A DNA stretch of 64,000 nt from NCBI GenBank assembly GCA_023451825.1, contig JAEXYA010000069.1:1-64000 (forward strand), in the 5' to 3' direction. Below are positions 1 through 8,569 of the stretch, piece after piece (positions within the stretch are counted from its first letter, which is position 1; the number at the start of each line of letters is the position of its first letter). Source of the DNA: Pseudomonadota bacterium (lineage in GTDB: Bacteria; Pseudomonadota; Alphaproteobacteria; Rhizobiales; Xanthobacteraceae). The notes below the pieces were generated by a model. That model was not told the DNA's origin. It did no database searches and saw only the letters and a list, made by a program, of their open reading frames with translations. A program made the position numbers and the translations under genes.

Positions 1-74
1 TGTGTCGGCCCGCCATTGCAGTCGTGATCAAGCACAGTGCCGCTGCGGCGTCTGTTCGATGGTCGACATATAGT

Positions 75-100
75 CAAAAATAGAGCCCCGAAGGGCTCTA
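75..100 (-). terminator. Intrinsic terminator of the glycine-rich secreted protein gene
   Basis: Read on the minus strand, an 8-bp stem (81-88 with 93-100) with a 4-nt TTCG loop is followed by a run of T residues. It lies just past the stop codon of the gene at 113-391, so it most likely ends that transcript. Confidence 0.8.
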
Positions 101-112
101 TCTAAGCTACTA

Positions 113-391
113 TTAGTTGCCGCCGCCGCCAGAACCACCACCGGCCCCGCCGCCAGCGCCGCCACCAGCCCCGCCGCCAGCGCCACCACCTGAACCGCCA
201 CCACCGCCGCCAGAGGTACGGCCTTGATCACTGTTTGTCGTTCCAGTGTTTCCGCTCTTCGTACCGGTCGGGCTATTCCTGCCGCTCATCGAGTTCGCAT
301 CCCCGCTGCCGCCGGGGGGTGGGCTAGTTTGGGCAACCGCTGGAGCAGCGAAAATTGCCAGAGCGACGCCCGCGATCAAAATCTTCTTCAT
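113..391 (-). CDS. Small secreted glycine-rich repeat protein
   Basis: The product is 92 residues. Residues 1-20 form a clear Sec signal peptide (MKKILIAGVALAIFAAP, then AVAQ) with likely cleavage after AVA-Q. A Ser/Thr/Asn/Gly-rich stretch follows, then about 35 residues made almost only of GGGA and GGGS units, so the mature protein should be unstructured. The start at 391 was chosen over a longer frame because GAGGAAAC lies just upstream and the signal peptide begins there. A terminator follows directly. The function is unknown; low-complexity exported proteins like this are common in Bradyrhizobiaceae. Confidence 0.75.
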   Translation of the reverse strand: MKKILIAGVALAIFAAPAVAQTSPPPGGSGDANSMSGRNSPTGTKSGNTGTTNSDQGRTSGGGGGGSGGGAGGGAGGGAGGGAGGGSGGGGN

Positions 392-562
392 GAGTGTTTC
401 CTCGTTAAGTTGTCGACGAGGGCTCAATCAGACGTCTTCAGACACGTTCCGAACTACAATTTAAATATCCTGCCGGAACGGAGCGCAAAACGTCGCGTCT
501 CTCACTCAACTTCATAAGAAGATTTCCTCTGCCTTGGTGATGATCCAGATATAACTGCCCCG

Positions 563-775
563 GTGTCTTCCCTGAGCCATTTGGGATTTTCTCGGTGGCG
601 CAATGCGCGAACGTGGGAAACTCCGCGGCGGCTATACGGATGGGTGCTGGCGATAATCTTGCTGCTCGGCGTTGCCGGTGGCACCTTCAAAATCATGCAT
701 GAAGGCGGCAAAACGCCCGCTGACCCCAGTAGTCCTTCCAAAAAACAGGGTACCGCTGGCAGTGATTATTCGTGA
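563..775 (+). CDS. Possible small single-pass membrane protein
   Basis: A 70-codon frame with a GTG start has one strongly hydrophobic segment (about residues 26-43, WVLAIILLLGVAGG) after a basic N-terminus, followed by a polar tail. That would fit a small inner-membrane protein with N-in topology. No convincing ribosome binding site is seen, and the 3' end overlaps the end of the convergent recombinase gene. It may be a chance frame. Confidence 0.3.
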   Translation: MSSLSHLGFSRWRNARTWETPRRLYGWVLAIILLLGVAGGTFKIMHEGGKTPADPSSPSKKQGTAGSDYS

Positions 776-2370
776 GCGCGGTAGCGAATTACGCGGCTAA
801 TAGAATCTGTGTGCGATGACCAATCTACGAAGCGTACCGTAAAGCGATCGACCTCGATTCGTGCAATGACCGCGCGGGCTACTTCACGACGAGCATTAAC
901 ATCCCCCGATCTCAACTTAGTGCGCAGTATGTCGATCAAGGCAGCGACGTTATCTGCTTTTGTGGCGAGCGTGGCCGAGAACATGCCAAGAGATGAGTCT
1001 AGGTGATAACGAGCGGATTGCCGCTGATCCTTAAGCTCCGAGACGCGCCGGCCAAGAAGATCGTCCATTTCGATAGTGCCATCTTCGATGGCAGCGTAGA
1101 TCCGGCAAAGTCGCAAGGTCAGTTCGTCAAACCGCATTTTGAATTCACGAAACTCATTTTCGGCCAATTTGCGTTGAGCTAGGCGAGCGAGAAGCCGGGT
1201 CAAAATGTCGGCAGCGCAAGGTTGAGTGAGGAGGCGTTCTTGCAAGTATTTAGTGACAATTTCGTCTAGTGTGTCTGCGGGGATATGCAGGTTCTCGCAG
1301 GCGGTGCGTCCCCTCCGTGTGAAGTTAGAGCAAGAATAGTAGGAATAGCGTTGACCACGTCGTGTTGTCGCTGTCCGCCCCATTCCAGACCCGCAAAGTG
1401 CGCAAGAGGCCATGCCGGATAGCAAGGCCGGGCTACTGATATGTCGCGGAGGCATCGTCCGTGGCCGATGTAGCTTCAGCTTCGTCTGAGCTTCATCGAA
1501 AGTACTCTGATCGATTAGCGGCGGAATCGGGATGTGGATCACCGATGAATCGTTCTCATTACCGTCCACTGATTTTCGCTTGCGGTAGGGCCACATTCCC
1601 GTCGAGTAGTACGATCTGGTCAAAATTGAATGAATATTGGACGGTCCAAACTGTCGCCCACGCCGAGTTCGATAATTCCGCCGATTGAGCCAGTAGGCGA
1701 TATCTTTCACGCCAAGTGGCGTGCATCCCTTCTCGCCCGACAGATACAGTTTAAATATCAGTGAGACAAGTTTCGCTTCGTCGATATCAACCGCGAGTTT
1801 CTTCTTCACTTTAGGGCCGCGAATCTCAGAAGCGACTATTTTGTAGCCAAGAGGACTGGGTGACCCGTTCCAAAATCCTTGCTTTGCGCACTCACGCATT
1901 GCTCGCGAAGTGTTTTTCGAGATTTCTCGAGATGTGTGTTCGTCGAAGGCGCCAATGATTTGACGTAAAAGAATATGACTCGCATCGTCTCCTCGGGGCT
2001 GAGTGATTGATTCAACCTCAACACCATGCCGACGAAGCTTCCGGATTGTAAGCTCCATCTCGACTACGTTGCGAAAGAAGCGGTTGAAGGCATAGAATAC
2101 TATGACATCATATGGCTTCTCTGGCGAACACGCGCGACTGATCATTTTTTGCAATTCAGGACGCTTGTCATCGGTTGCAGTCGCTGCTTCAATAAAATGG
2201 TCGAGTATGATTATGCCTGAGCGGTCACAGTGTGCCCGGGCATACTCGCGCTGGGATGGGATAGATGCCTCCCCGACGTACTGCCGCTCGGTGCTCACTC
2301 TAAGGTAAACCGCGCATCGTCTCTGGTGATGATCAGGCGAATGATCAGAAACGTCTTTGCTCACCTGCAC
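766..2370 (-). CDS. Large serine recombinase
   Basis: This 534-residue site-specific recombinase would insert, excise or invert DNA through a phosphoserine intermediate. The N-terminal resolvase domain (about 17-160) carries VYLRVSTERQ with the nucleophile Ser26 and conserved arginines further on (FNRFFRN). A recombinase domain (about 180-290) follows, then a zinc ribbon (CALCG near 325 and CSN..C near 355), then a charged, probably coiled-coil C-terminal region. This is the architecture of phage and ICE large serine integrases. The GTG start at 2370 has a good AAAGGAG ribosome site 4-10 nt upstream. It overlaps the end of a small upstream gene by 26 bp. Its attachment sites cannot be identified from one boundary. 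Confidence 0.93.
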   Translation of the reverse strand: MQVSKDVSDHSPDHHQRRCAVYLRVSTERQYVGEASIPSQREYARAHCDRSGIIILDHFIEAATATDDKRPELQKMISRACSPEKPYDVIVFYAFNRFFRNVVEMELTIRKLRRHGVEVESITQPRGDDASHILLRQIIGAFDEHTSREISKNTSRAMRECAKQGFWNGSPSPLGYKIVASEIRGPKVKKKLAVDIDEAKLVSLIFKLYLSGEKGCTPLGVKDIAYWLNRRNYRTRRGRQFGPSNIHSILTRSYYSTGMWPYRKRKSVDGNENDSSVIHIPIPPLIDQSTFDEAQTKLKLHRPRTMPPRHISSPALLSGMASCALCGSGMGRTATTRRGQRYSYYSCSNFTRRGRTACENLHIPADTLDEIVTKYLQERLLTQPCAADILTRLLARLAQRKLAENEFREFKMRFDELTLRLCRIYAAIEDGTIEMDDLLGRRVSELKDQRQSARYHLDSSLGMFSATLATKADNVAALIDILRTKLRSGDVNARREVARAVIARIEVDRFTVRFVDWSSHTDSISRVIRYRAHE

Positions 2371-2533
2371 TACTCTCCTTTGCGGCGAGTCGAGAGATCA
2401 GGTACTCAAGTTCTTCACCCAATAGAATTTCAATAGCTAGGATCGCCGTTTCCGTGATCTGAAATTGCGCATCAGCCGTGTCGTTGCTTTGATACGATGC
2501 GCGGTCAGGATGATTGAATGCTTCGGCGCGCAT
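2345..2533 (-). CDS. Small protein translationally linked to the serine recombinase
   Basis: A 62-residue acidic protein with an amphipathic central helix (ITETAILAIEILLGEELEYLISRL). Its last codons overlap the start of the recombinase gene, so the two are probably one transcript with coupled translation. Small partners of large serine recombinases include recombination directionality factors, but nothing in this sequence identifies it as one. The family is not recognised. Confidence 0.55.
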   Translation of the reverse strand: MRAEAFNHPDRASYQSNDTADAQFQITETAILAIEILLGEELEYLISRLAAKESSAGEQRRF

Positions 2534-2623
2534 ATTAGCTCTCGCTACTACGGCAATGCCCCATATCTATTGGTGATAGCATGACTATCGAGTTCGAGGC
2601 TGTCAAGTTGAGGAGGCTTGCTC

Positions 2624-2920
2624 CTATCCCGAAGGCGGAGGAGGTGCCTTTTTCCCCCGAATCCAGCAGATGCAGAAGAACGTGGCGGCGAATATGGGCG
2701 GCGCGAATAGCAAGATGTTCATACCGTGCACACGCGGCGTCGCATGCTCGGCCGGGACGATAGCCAGCGAGAGCAGATAACTTCCCAGAGCCGCCAGATA
2801 CGCGGCGAAGAAGAGAACCCAGCTAAACTTGACCGGCAATCGAACGAGTAAATATCCGAAGATACTGCCCGGAATGAGCGCCGCCACGAACAGCATTAGC
2901 CAGACAGACCAAAGGCTCAT
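2624..2920 (-). CDS. Small three-helix membrane protein
   Basis: The 98-residue product has about three hydrophobic segments (residues 5-25, 33-53 and 68-85) and ends in a basic, proline-rich tail (RGKKAPPPPSG), so it is an integral inner-membrane protein. The family is unknown. It is transcribed in the same direction as its neighbours but separated from them by short gaps. Confidence 0.6.
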   Translation of the reverse strand: MSLWSVWLMLFVAALIPGSIFGYLLVRLPVKFSWVLFFAAYLAALGSYLLSLAIVPAEHATPRVHGMNILLFAPPIFAATFFCICWIRGKKAPPPPSG

Positions 2921-2952
2921 TCGTTCAGTCTATATCCGATTGCGGCGACACA

Positions 2953-3249
2953 TCACTCGTCTTTTTCTTGGTCCGCAGCGTCTATCCATCGGACGATGAG
3001 ATCGTTGGTTTCCTGCCAGTGAGTAGAGAGGGCGGCAATGCCGCGCTCCTCAATACGCCGAGCAAGTTGTGCGAGTGCAGCAAGCGCAGTCGCTTCGGCT
3101 GCGCTAATGTCAGGGAGCACGGCAGGAGTCGGCTGTTCCGTGGCTATGCTGTACACCAACCGCCGCGCATCTTCCTCGTAACTGTGAAGCGCGGTTTTCA
3201 ATACCGCTCGGCAGTACCGAGCTTTTAGGTAGCTTGCTCTGTTAGGCAT
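2953..3249 (-). CDS. Hypothetical alpha-helical protein
   Basis: A 98-residue soluble protein, predicted to be mostly helical, with Ala/Glu-rich helices in the middle (AAEATALAALAQLARRIEERG) and an acidic C-terminus (DAADQEKDE). It has no signal peptide or membrane segment. Amino-acid composition and reading-frame quality support a real gene. The family is not recognised. Confidence 0.5.
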   Translation of the reverse strand: MPNRASYLKARYCRAVLKTALHSYEEDARRLVYSIATEQPTPAVLPDISAAEATALAALAQLARRIEERGIAALSTHWQETNDLIVRWIDAADQEKDE

Positions 3250-3301
3250 TCCCCTCGGTATCAGATAAAAACTGATTCGAGACGCCCGCTACCGGACGTA
3301 C

Positions 3302-3439
3302 TCACGGCCGAAAGCCTCGATTTTGTAAATTTGCGAGCATGCTCTTCATCTCCACCTGCCGCTGGCGATAGGTTGAGCTTTGTTGGTCGGTGGGCAGGGT
3401 GTCCGTAAGCCAGCGCAATGCGTAAATGAGCAACGTCAC
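3302..3439 (-). CDS. Possible small protein (45 aa)
   Basis: A GTG-started frame encodes MTLLIYALRWLTDTLPTDQQ and a polar continuation ending in NRGFRP. It has an amphipathic N-terminal helix and looks more protein-like than the longer overlapping frame at 3261-3497. No strong ribosome binding site is seen, so support is weak. Confidence 0.25.
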   Translation of the reverse strand: MTLLIYALRWLTDTLPTDQQSSTYRQRQVEMKSMLANLQNRGFRP

Positions 3440-3529
3440 GTCTTAATCCGGTCTGAAGGGAATGGACATTAGTCTCCAGCCAGCCGTTTTGGTTCACACG
3501 AATGCAACCTTTATTCGTAGCCGGAAAGC

Positions 3530-4102
3530 TTAGCGGACGGGTAGGGTCGCGGCGAGCTCGCGGACTTTCGCCTTAGGCAGCGTAATGGTCGCGAGTTTCC
3601 AACCTGCCCCGTCAAACCGAAGGCTCACGGCAGCATAATCGTCGCCGCTGGTGGCATTGCTCACCCTGATGCCGATCTGCGCAATATTGATGGGGAAGAG
3701 CCGGGGGAGGAAATCCGCGGCATTTTTGGCATTGATCGCCGCGATCGGCGGCAGCGTGAAAGTCTCGGCGCCGGTGCCAGCGTTTCCTGTTGTCAAAAGC
3801 TGCCGAAGATTATCGGCAGTCAAAAACTTGCTGAGCATGGCGTCAGCTAGGCTGGCCCCGTACGTGTTCGCGATCATAACAGTCGTCGCTTTGGCTCCCT
3901 TGCCAATGCGCTCAATGTAGGCATCAATGATCTGTTCGGTGAGCGATCGCTTTACGCGATCAAGGTCCGTTCGAGCGAGTACTTCTGCCCCGTCGCCTGC
4001 TTTTGCGGCTTCGACCAGACGGGATGTCGATACTGCCATTGAAGTCACATAGGTGGCCATAAGTATTGCGAAAGCCAGGACGCTGATAGTAGTGCGGCGC
4101 AT
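3530..4102 (-). CDS. DUF2939-like exported protein
   Basis: The 190-residue product starts with a hydrophobic segment (residues 5-24), a signal peptide or anchor. Its following KAGDGAEVLARTDLDRVKRS segment, where residues of a small compartment are followed by paired basic helices, resembles DUF2939 proteins of proteobacteria. The C-terminal half has a beta-rich piece (YAAVSLRFDGAGWKLATITL). It probably acts in the periplasm or at the inner membrane. The function of the family is not known. Confidence 0.65.
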   Translation of the reverse strand: MRRTTISVLAFAILMATYVTSMAVSTSRLVEAAKAGDGAEVLARTDLDRVKRSLTEQIIDAYIERIGKGAKATTVMIANTYGASLADAMLSKFLTADNLRQLLTTGNAGTGAETFTLPPIAAINAKNAADFLPRLFPINIAQIGIRVSNATSGDDYAAVSLRFDGAGWKLATITLPKAKVRELAATLPVR

Positions 4103-4282
4103 TCGAAAACCTCATCAGGCCATCTTCCAGTCAGAAGCAACTTATTCTTTCTCTGTTCCGATGGGGATGCACTGCTATTTCACGACCGTCAGAGCGACTT
4201 ACGCGCTCGCAAGTTCCTTGCATACAAGCGTAAGTCGATCAGATAGCGTCCGTCATCGCCGGCCTGTTCGTGGCTTTTACCG

Positions 4283-4507
4283 GTGACTGAGAGCCAACTG
4301 CTCCCGCCGAACGCAAGGGACGAGCAGGTGGAGCCTTTCAACAATTCCTCGGGCCCAGAGTACAAAATTCGACAAACGGATGAAGGGCAATTCGTCATCG
4401 ATGTTCACTGGCCTTACGGTGCCGTCGAGCAACTCGTCGGGCTGTTCAGTTCTCGAGCGCATGCGATGCGGTGGCTTCTGGAAAGCGGGATAGGCCGGAG
4501 CGGCTAG
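4283..4507 (+). CDS. Hypothetical small protein
   Basis: A 74-residue frame with a GTG start, on the opposite strand to its neighbours. The core (YKIRQTDEGQFVIDVHWPYGAVEQLVGLF, then ARAMRW-like helix) reads as a two-stranded sheet followed by a helix, similar in style to many small rhizobial orphan proteins. No family is recognised. Confidence 0.4.
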   Translation: MTESQLLPPNARDEQVEPFNNSSGPEYKIRQTDEGQFVIDVHWPYGAVEQLVGLFSSRAHAMRWLLESGIGRSG

Positions 4508-4555
4508 TTTCCTGTCACTCCATCATCGCTGCACCTTACGAAAGGTACTGGATCG

Positions 4556-5068
4556 TCAGAATTTTGGAGTTGGATTAGCCTTCAGTTGTTTCTCCTTTCG
4601 AGCCTCCAAATTCCGGTCAGCAACGCGTTTGTCAAATATCTGCAGTCTACTGTTGTGCTGGAGTGACAAAACGAGCCCATCGTCCAATTCCCAAACTACG
4701 GCGGGTCCGCGGGATCCCTGTCTCGTCCCTGCGGGCGTTCGGCCGTACTGTTCCGACACGGATTTCACGATGTTCTCGGGCGTATCACCGGATCGAAAGT
4801 CAAAATAGATCACAATTAGGGGCAAGCCTGGTAGCGATTCAGCCATCAGAATAGTGATTGGCCCTGTTGGGGTGACGCAGGTTTGCCCATTTGGCTCACC
4901 CGATGGATAACAATCTTTAGTCCATCCTTTGTCCTTGAGAATGTCTGCGGCGACCGCGGCAGACATTCCAGGTGTCAGCCCCAGAATATCCTTCTTGCCG
5001 TTTGCTATCGCTCCAGTGCCGCTTAGTATCAGAACGACAAATGGCAAAAATGCTCTGTAACGGCTCAT
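4556..5068 (-). CDS. Secreted hypothetical protein
   Basis: The 170-residue product has a signal peptide (MSRYRAFLPFVVLILSGTGAIA) and two cysteines about 20 residues apart (DCYPSG and TCVTP) that could form a disulfide. The next ILGLTPGMSAAVAADIL piece looks like a DUF4124/BamE-like small repeat start, but this is only a resemblance. The ATG at 5068 was chosen over an in-frame TTG 12 codons upstream because the signal peptide starts there. Periplasmic location is inferred; the function is unknown. Confidence 0.6.
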   Translation of the reverse strand: MSRYRAFLPFVVLILSGTGAIANGKKDILGLTPGMSAAVAADILKDKGWTKDCYPSGEPNGQTCVTPTGPITILMAESLPGLPLIVIYFDFRSGDTPENIVKSVSEQYGRTPAGTRQGSRGPAVVWELDDGLVLSLQHNSRLQIFDKRVADRNLEARKEKQLKANPTPKF

Positions 5069-5366
5069 CGCGTTCCCGTTCAATTTGTTCGTTTTCTGCT
5101 TCAATTCACGCGATGACTACCAGATCATAGGCCTGACGTGAATGCTCGGCGATCATGGGGGCGGAGCGCGGTAACCCAACTCGAGTTGCCGCTGGCAATA
5201 TCAAGCGACAGAAGAAACCGAGGATGCGCCAGTCATCCGCTCACCGCTTGCATTTCGTGCATTGCCCGGCTGTGAACTCGAGCATGTTTCGACCGGTCTC
5301 CGAATCTTCCAATAAGCGACAGACTGATCGCTCCAGTCGCTGGCAATAAAGTCGAGAGAATGACGG

Positions 5367-6281
5367 CTAACGTTCGCCTATCAGAGTGCACTTCACGGGG
5401 TGAATGGTCCTTGCAAGATCCGCAACGGAATACTGCTGCATATCGCAGTTGACGATGTTATTTATGAAAACTCTTCGGCTCGAGTAAATCTGAACATTAA
5501 CCTGCGGCTCTCGATCGTAGATGCGGTCCACCATCCTGCGATCGAACGTTCCGGCTGGCAGCGTTGCTAGAACCGATGCGGCGCTTGCAGCAACGTCAAT
5601 TTCGACCCTCGAGAGCGTTATATCGGACGGCCAACTGTCAGAGTCCGATTTCTTAGAGTTTCCGTAGTAGGTCGCCGCGAGATGGATCATCTCGTTATTG
5701 TCGCTCAGCTTCTTGAAAGCGGCGGGCGAAAATTCTAGGCGGAAGACGATCTCCTCGTACGCTACTGTGTTGGCGCTCGCTACAGAGGCTGCACCGCCAC
5801 ACCGCCCGGCGATCTCGAGCCTTGCAATGTCGATGATTGCTTCCCTATCGCGCGCCGATAGCGGCAAATCCCTATTGTCGTCGTACTTGCACCCAGCATT
5901 TCCAAACATTGAGATCGCTCTAGATGTTTTGAAACAGTATCCGGCATCCTTATAAATCGAATTGCGGCGGATCCAGAGATTCTCACATGTGGTCTGAGCG
6001 TGGGATGCTTCTGCTGCTATTTTGGTTGCCTTAGTGACAGACACGATCGTGCCGCGATCAACCGCTGCTTCGACCTCGCACAGATCGTCCATTTTGCAGC
6101 GATCCAAGATTCGTCTTCCTGCGAGCGAGCTGCTTATAAACGTGTAGTCTCCGATCGCTGAATCTAGCGATCCGGTTTTTACGATCCCGCGCACAGTCTT
6201 CATTTCCGCGGCAATGCAGGCAGGCCCGAATGTAAGAAGAGCTAGCGTTGCGGCGATAATTTTCAGCGTCGATTTGTTCAT
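5367..6281 (-). CDS. Secreted protein with a YARHG domain
   Basis: The 304-residue product begins with a signal peptide cleaved near residue 24 (ACIAA). Residues 27-90 form a small beta-rich domain with a Cys pair (RCKMDDLC). Residues about 99-161 match the YARHG pattern: CENLWIRRNSIY, GYCFKTSRAISMFGNAGC and the PLSARDRE helix. YARHG is an extracellular domain of unknown function, thought to bind the peptidoglycan or cell envelope. The remaining 140 residues are not recognised. The next gene (6390-6968) shares the N-terminal Cys-containing module in style, so they may be related exported proteins. Confidence 0.75.
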   Translation of the reverse strand: MNKSTLKIIAATLALLTFGPACIAAEMKTVRGIVKTGSLDSAIGDYTFISSSLAGRRILDRCKMDDLCEVEAAVDRGTIVSVTKATKIAAEASHAQTTCENLWIRRNSIYKDAGYCFKTSRAISMFGNAGCKYDDNRDLPLSARDREAIIDIARLEIAGRCGGAASVASANTVAYEEIVFRLEFSPAAFKKLSDNNEMIHLAATYYGNSKKSDSDSWPSDITLSRVEIDVAASAASVLATLPAGTFDRRMVDRIYDREPQVNVQIYSSRRVFINNIVNCDMQQYSVADLARTIHPVKCTLIGER

Positions 6282-6389
6282 GCGGGGCCCTTGTGCGTTG
6301 CTAACGTCGGCATTTTATCGATAGCGTTCGACCTCACTAATCGAGAAATGGAAGGCTTGCGCAGACCATTGTTCCCGTTGCGGCGTCTA

Positions 6390-6968
6390 TCACAAGATTT
6401 TGCCAGTGCCGGGGGAGGTCGAATTTCGCGGGACGTGCACTCTGAATTGCCAGACTGGCTTGGTAACTCGAGTATATGCGCAGTCGGTGCTACCGCCGGT
6501 CAATAGTTGAGCTTTCTCTATCCTGCCGGCGGCGATTGCTGCGGTTTGACCATAAGGATCCCCTTTCAGTATTTCCGCCGCCTTAGCTCGCGCTTCTGTC
6601 TCTGTAAGGCCTTGAGACGCTGCGCCTGCAGATCTCATCTGAATGGAAATGATTTTGACCCATCCAAAGGTGCCGTGACCACGGATTGTTCCTGTGATGC
6701 GGCATGCTTGACCAAGTTGACACTCCGACAACACGCGCTTCTCCTCACTACTGCTGATGTCGGCGTCACACCATGTCAACATGCCCTTCTCGGGAGCTAG
6801 TTGAAGGATCCCGTCTTCTCTAACAAGAGATCCTAGGCAGTCGAAGCGAGATTCTTTTGGCCACACGAAAGTAGCATCCTTGTTCGCTGCTGAAGATGCT
6901 GGGGATGGGCTCAGAACATTTGCGAGAAATACCAAGGTGGCGAAGGTGATCGCGGAACATTTCCACAT
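6390..6968 (-). CDS. Secreted hypothetical protein
   Basis: The 192-residue product has a signal peptide (about 1-27, ending SPASSA). The segment FDCLGSLVRE, then TWCDADI, then CQLGQACRITGTIRGHGTFGWVKI contains five cysteines and a small beta-barrel-like motif, similar in layout to the N-terminal part of the YARHG protein downstream on the same strand. It is probably periplasmic; no enzyme motif is seen. Confidence 0.6.
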   Translation of the reverse strand: MWKCSAITFATLVFLANVLSPSPASSAANKDATFVWPKESRFDCLGSLVREDGILQLAPEKGMLTWCDADISSSEEKRVLSECQLGQACRITGTIRGHGTFGWVKIISIQMRSAGAASQGLTETEARAKAAEILKGDPYGQTAAIAAGRIEKAQLLTGGSTDCAYTRVTKPVWQFRVHVPRNSTSPGTGKIL

Positions 6969-7036
6969 GCGCTATTTCCAGTATCTCTTATGACTTTTGA
7001 ATTTCAGATCGGTTGCAGAAGTGGAATTGCGGCCGG

Positions 7037-7447
7037 CTACTTCTTCTTGATGTAAATGTTGCCTTTGTAACGCTGGAAATCGAAAACGGCAGGCGTGGTG
7101 CGTCCGCCATATGGGTCCGTCGAGCATTGTGCGGTGATCCGGGCCAGATAAGTCGTGCCGGAAGGCGCAGTGTCCTGCTTAGCGCTGATTGTTTTGGGAG
7201 AGCATGAATATGATGTCTTGCCAATCATCATGCTGAACTCATACCGCGTGACACTTAGTATATTGCCGCACTTGCCATCCTCTCCCACCCAACTAGGAAG
7301 CTGCCAGTTCACTTCGCCATCTGTCATGGTCCCGTTGCACCATTCTCCAACAAAGTCGATTGGCATCTCTTTCAATGGAGGAGCGGCATTTGCGCGAGCA
7401 ATCAAGCCGATCAGCGCAATCGCGACAGAGACAGCAAGACGCGGCAT
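7037..7447 (-). CDS. Secreted hypothetical protein
   Basis: The 136-residue product has a signal peptide (MPRLAVSVAIALIGLIARANA). The mature part starts PPLKEMPIDFVGEWC, a pattern seen in small exported proteins with one lipocalin-like or beta-barrel fold, and contains four cysteines (GEWC, KCG, SCSP, QCS) that could form two disulfides. It ends YIKKK. The function is unknown. Confidence 0.6.
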   Translation of the reverse strand: MPRLAVSVAIALIGLIARANAAPPLKEMPIDFVGEWCNGTMTDGEVNWQLPSWVGEDGKCGNILSVTRYEFSMMIGKTSYSCSPKTISAKQDTAPSGTTYLARITAQCSTDPYGGRTTPAVFDFQRYKGNIYIKKK

Positions 7448-7528
7448 TTTATTCTCCCATAACCACTACACGCTATCGACGGAGACTACCGAGCAGTTCG
7501 TCGCCGTCTGGCCGCACTGCGCTTGTGC

Positions 7529-7774
7529 TCAATCCTTGATGTTGATGCCGAGCGCTTTGCAAGCATTGACGAACTTCGGCACCTGATCGGGCTCATCGAC
7601 GATTTGTTTGATATTTGACGCAGTCTGATTGTTCTTTACATAATTACGGCAGATGCCTTTGAGGTAGGCCGACTTCGGACCGTATTCCGAAATCCAGCAA
7701 CTCGGCGCAGGTGAGCAGGCAAAGCTGGCGGACGAACTGGTCAAAAGGAGAGCGCATACAAAAAGATGTCGCAT
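7529..7774 (-). CDS. Small secreted cysteine-containing protein
   Basis: An 81-residue product with signal peptide MRHLFVCALLLTSSSASFA and a short mature domain holding four cysteines (CSPAPSC, CRNYV, ACKAL). A ribosome site is plausible. It is one of a set of neighbouring minus-strand genes for small exported proteins. The family is not recognised. Confidence 0.55.
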   Translation of the reverse strand: MRHLFVCALLLTSSSASFACSPAPSCWISEYGPKSAYLKGICRNYVKNNQTASNIKQIVDEPDQVPKFVNACKALGINIKD

Positions 7775-7835
7775 CAGGTCCTCAGGTCAAATTGCTTGGA
7801 AGTGTGATCGAGGCCGCTCGTTTGTGAGCTCAGGT

Positions 7836-8318
7836 TCAGCGCGACGAATTTGTTGTGCAGCGATGCCACTTCATGTCGGCGCCGATTTGGTTCTTCAGGC
7901 CGTAGCAAATGCCTCGTTTGCTGAGGACATCGTAAGCGCGATCGCGAAGCTCGCAGATAAACTCGCGAAGCGGCTCGTCGCTTGTCGATGCGCCACGACA
8001 GATCGAATTTATGCCCGCCGCTACGAAAACAACCTCGTTCAACGGCCCGGCCTTCGGCACGATTGTCGGTGCGAGCCGGATGTCTAGGAATGTACGGCCA
8101 GTATTTATCTTTTGGATTGCCAGCAGAAGCCTTTCGTCAAACCAATCGTCATTCTGGCAGAGCTGGCGACGAAGATCTTCGTCTTTCCACGTCTTGGTGC
8201 ATATGCTTCCGAGTTTATCTCGGAGGCCTTCCAAATCGCTTGTAGAGGGCGCTGCATGGGCTGAGGCGGTGATGACCAAAACGGCAAGTGTAACTGAAAC
8301 AGAAAGCAAAAATCGCAT
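7836..8318 (-). CDS. Secreted hypothetical protein
   Basis: The 160-residue product starts at the ATG giving MRFLLSVSVTLAVLVITASAHA, a clear signal peptide; the frame remains open 20 codons upstream, but that would bury the signal. The mature protein is helical with paired cysteines (ICTKTWKDEDLRRQLC, SICRG, FIC, GICYG). It may be a periplasmic factor, but no family is recognised. Confidence 0.6.
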   Translation of the reverse strand: MRFLLSVSVTLAVLVITASAHAAPSTSDLEGLRDKLGSICTKTWKDEDLRRQLCQNDDWFDERLLLAIQKINTGRTFLDIRLAPTIVPKAGPLNEVVFVAAGINSICRGASTSDEPLREFICELRDRAYDVLSKRGICYGLKNQIGADMKWHRCTTNSSR

Positions 8319-8569
8319 ACTTGAAAAATCCTTGCACTCAGACCTTGCCATCCAAACGCAACCAGTAGCTGAGAGCAATCAGCCTTTAGTGCATAGTTGC
8401 TGCGCGCCTTGTTGATCATTTATCCATTGCCTGGCGGGGACGGGGCAGCCGAGCGAATCAGGCCGGGTAGCGTTCCATGTCCAGTACATTTCAGGCAGGT
8501 TGCGTTTTACATTCGGTTAAGGTTTTTCCTTCAACCTAATACGCATGCTGCAACTGTCTTGAATGACAG

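Noticed and set aside
113..250. Tandem GCCGCCACC-like repeats as a possible CRISPR or minisatellite
   Set aside because: The repeats are codon-phased Gly-Gly-Gly-Ala/Ser units inside a secreted protein gene, without spacers.
3261..3497. 78-codon minus-strand frame as a gene
   Set aside because: Its composition is poor, and another frame in the same segment (3302-3439) is more protein-like; neither is certain.
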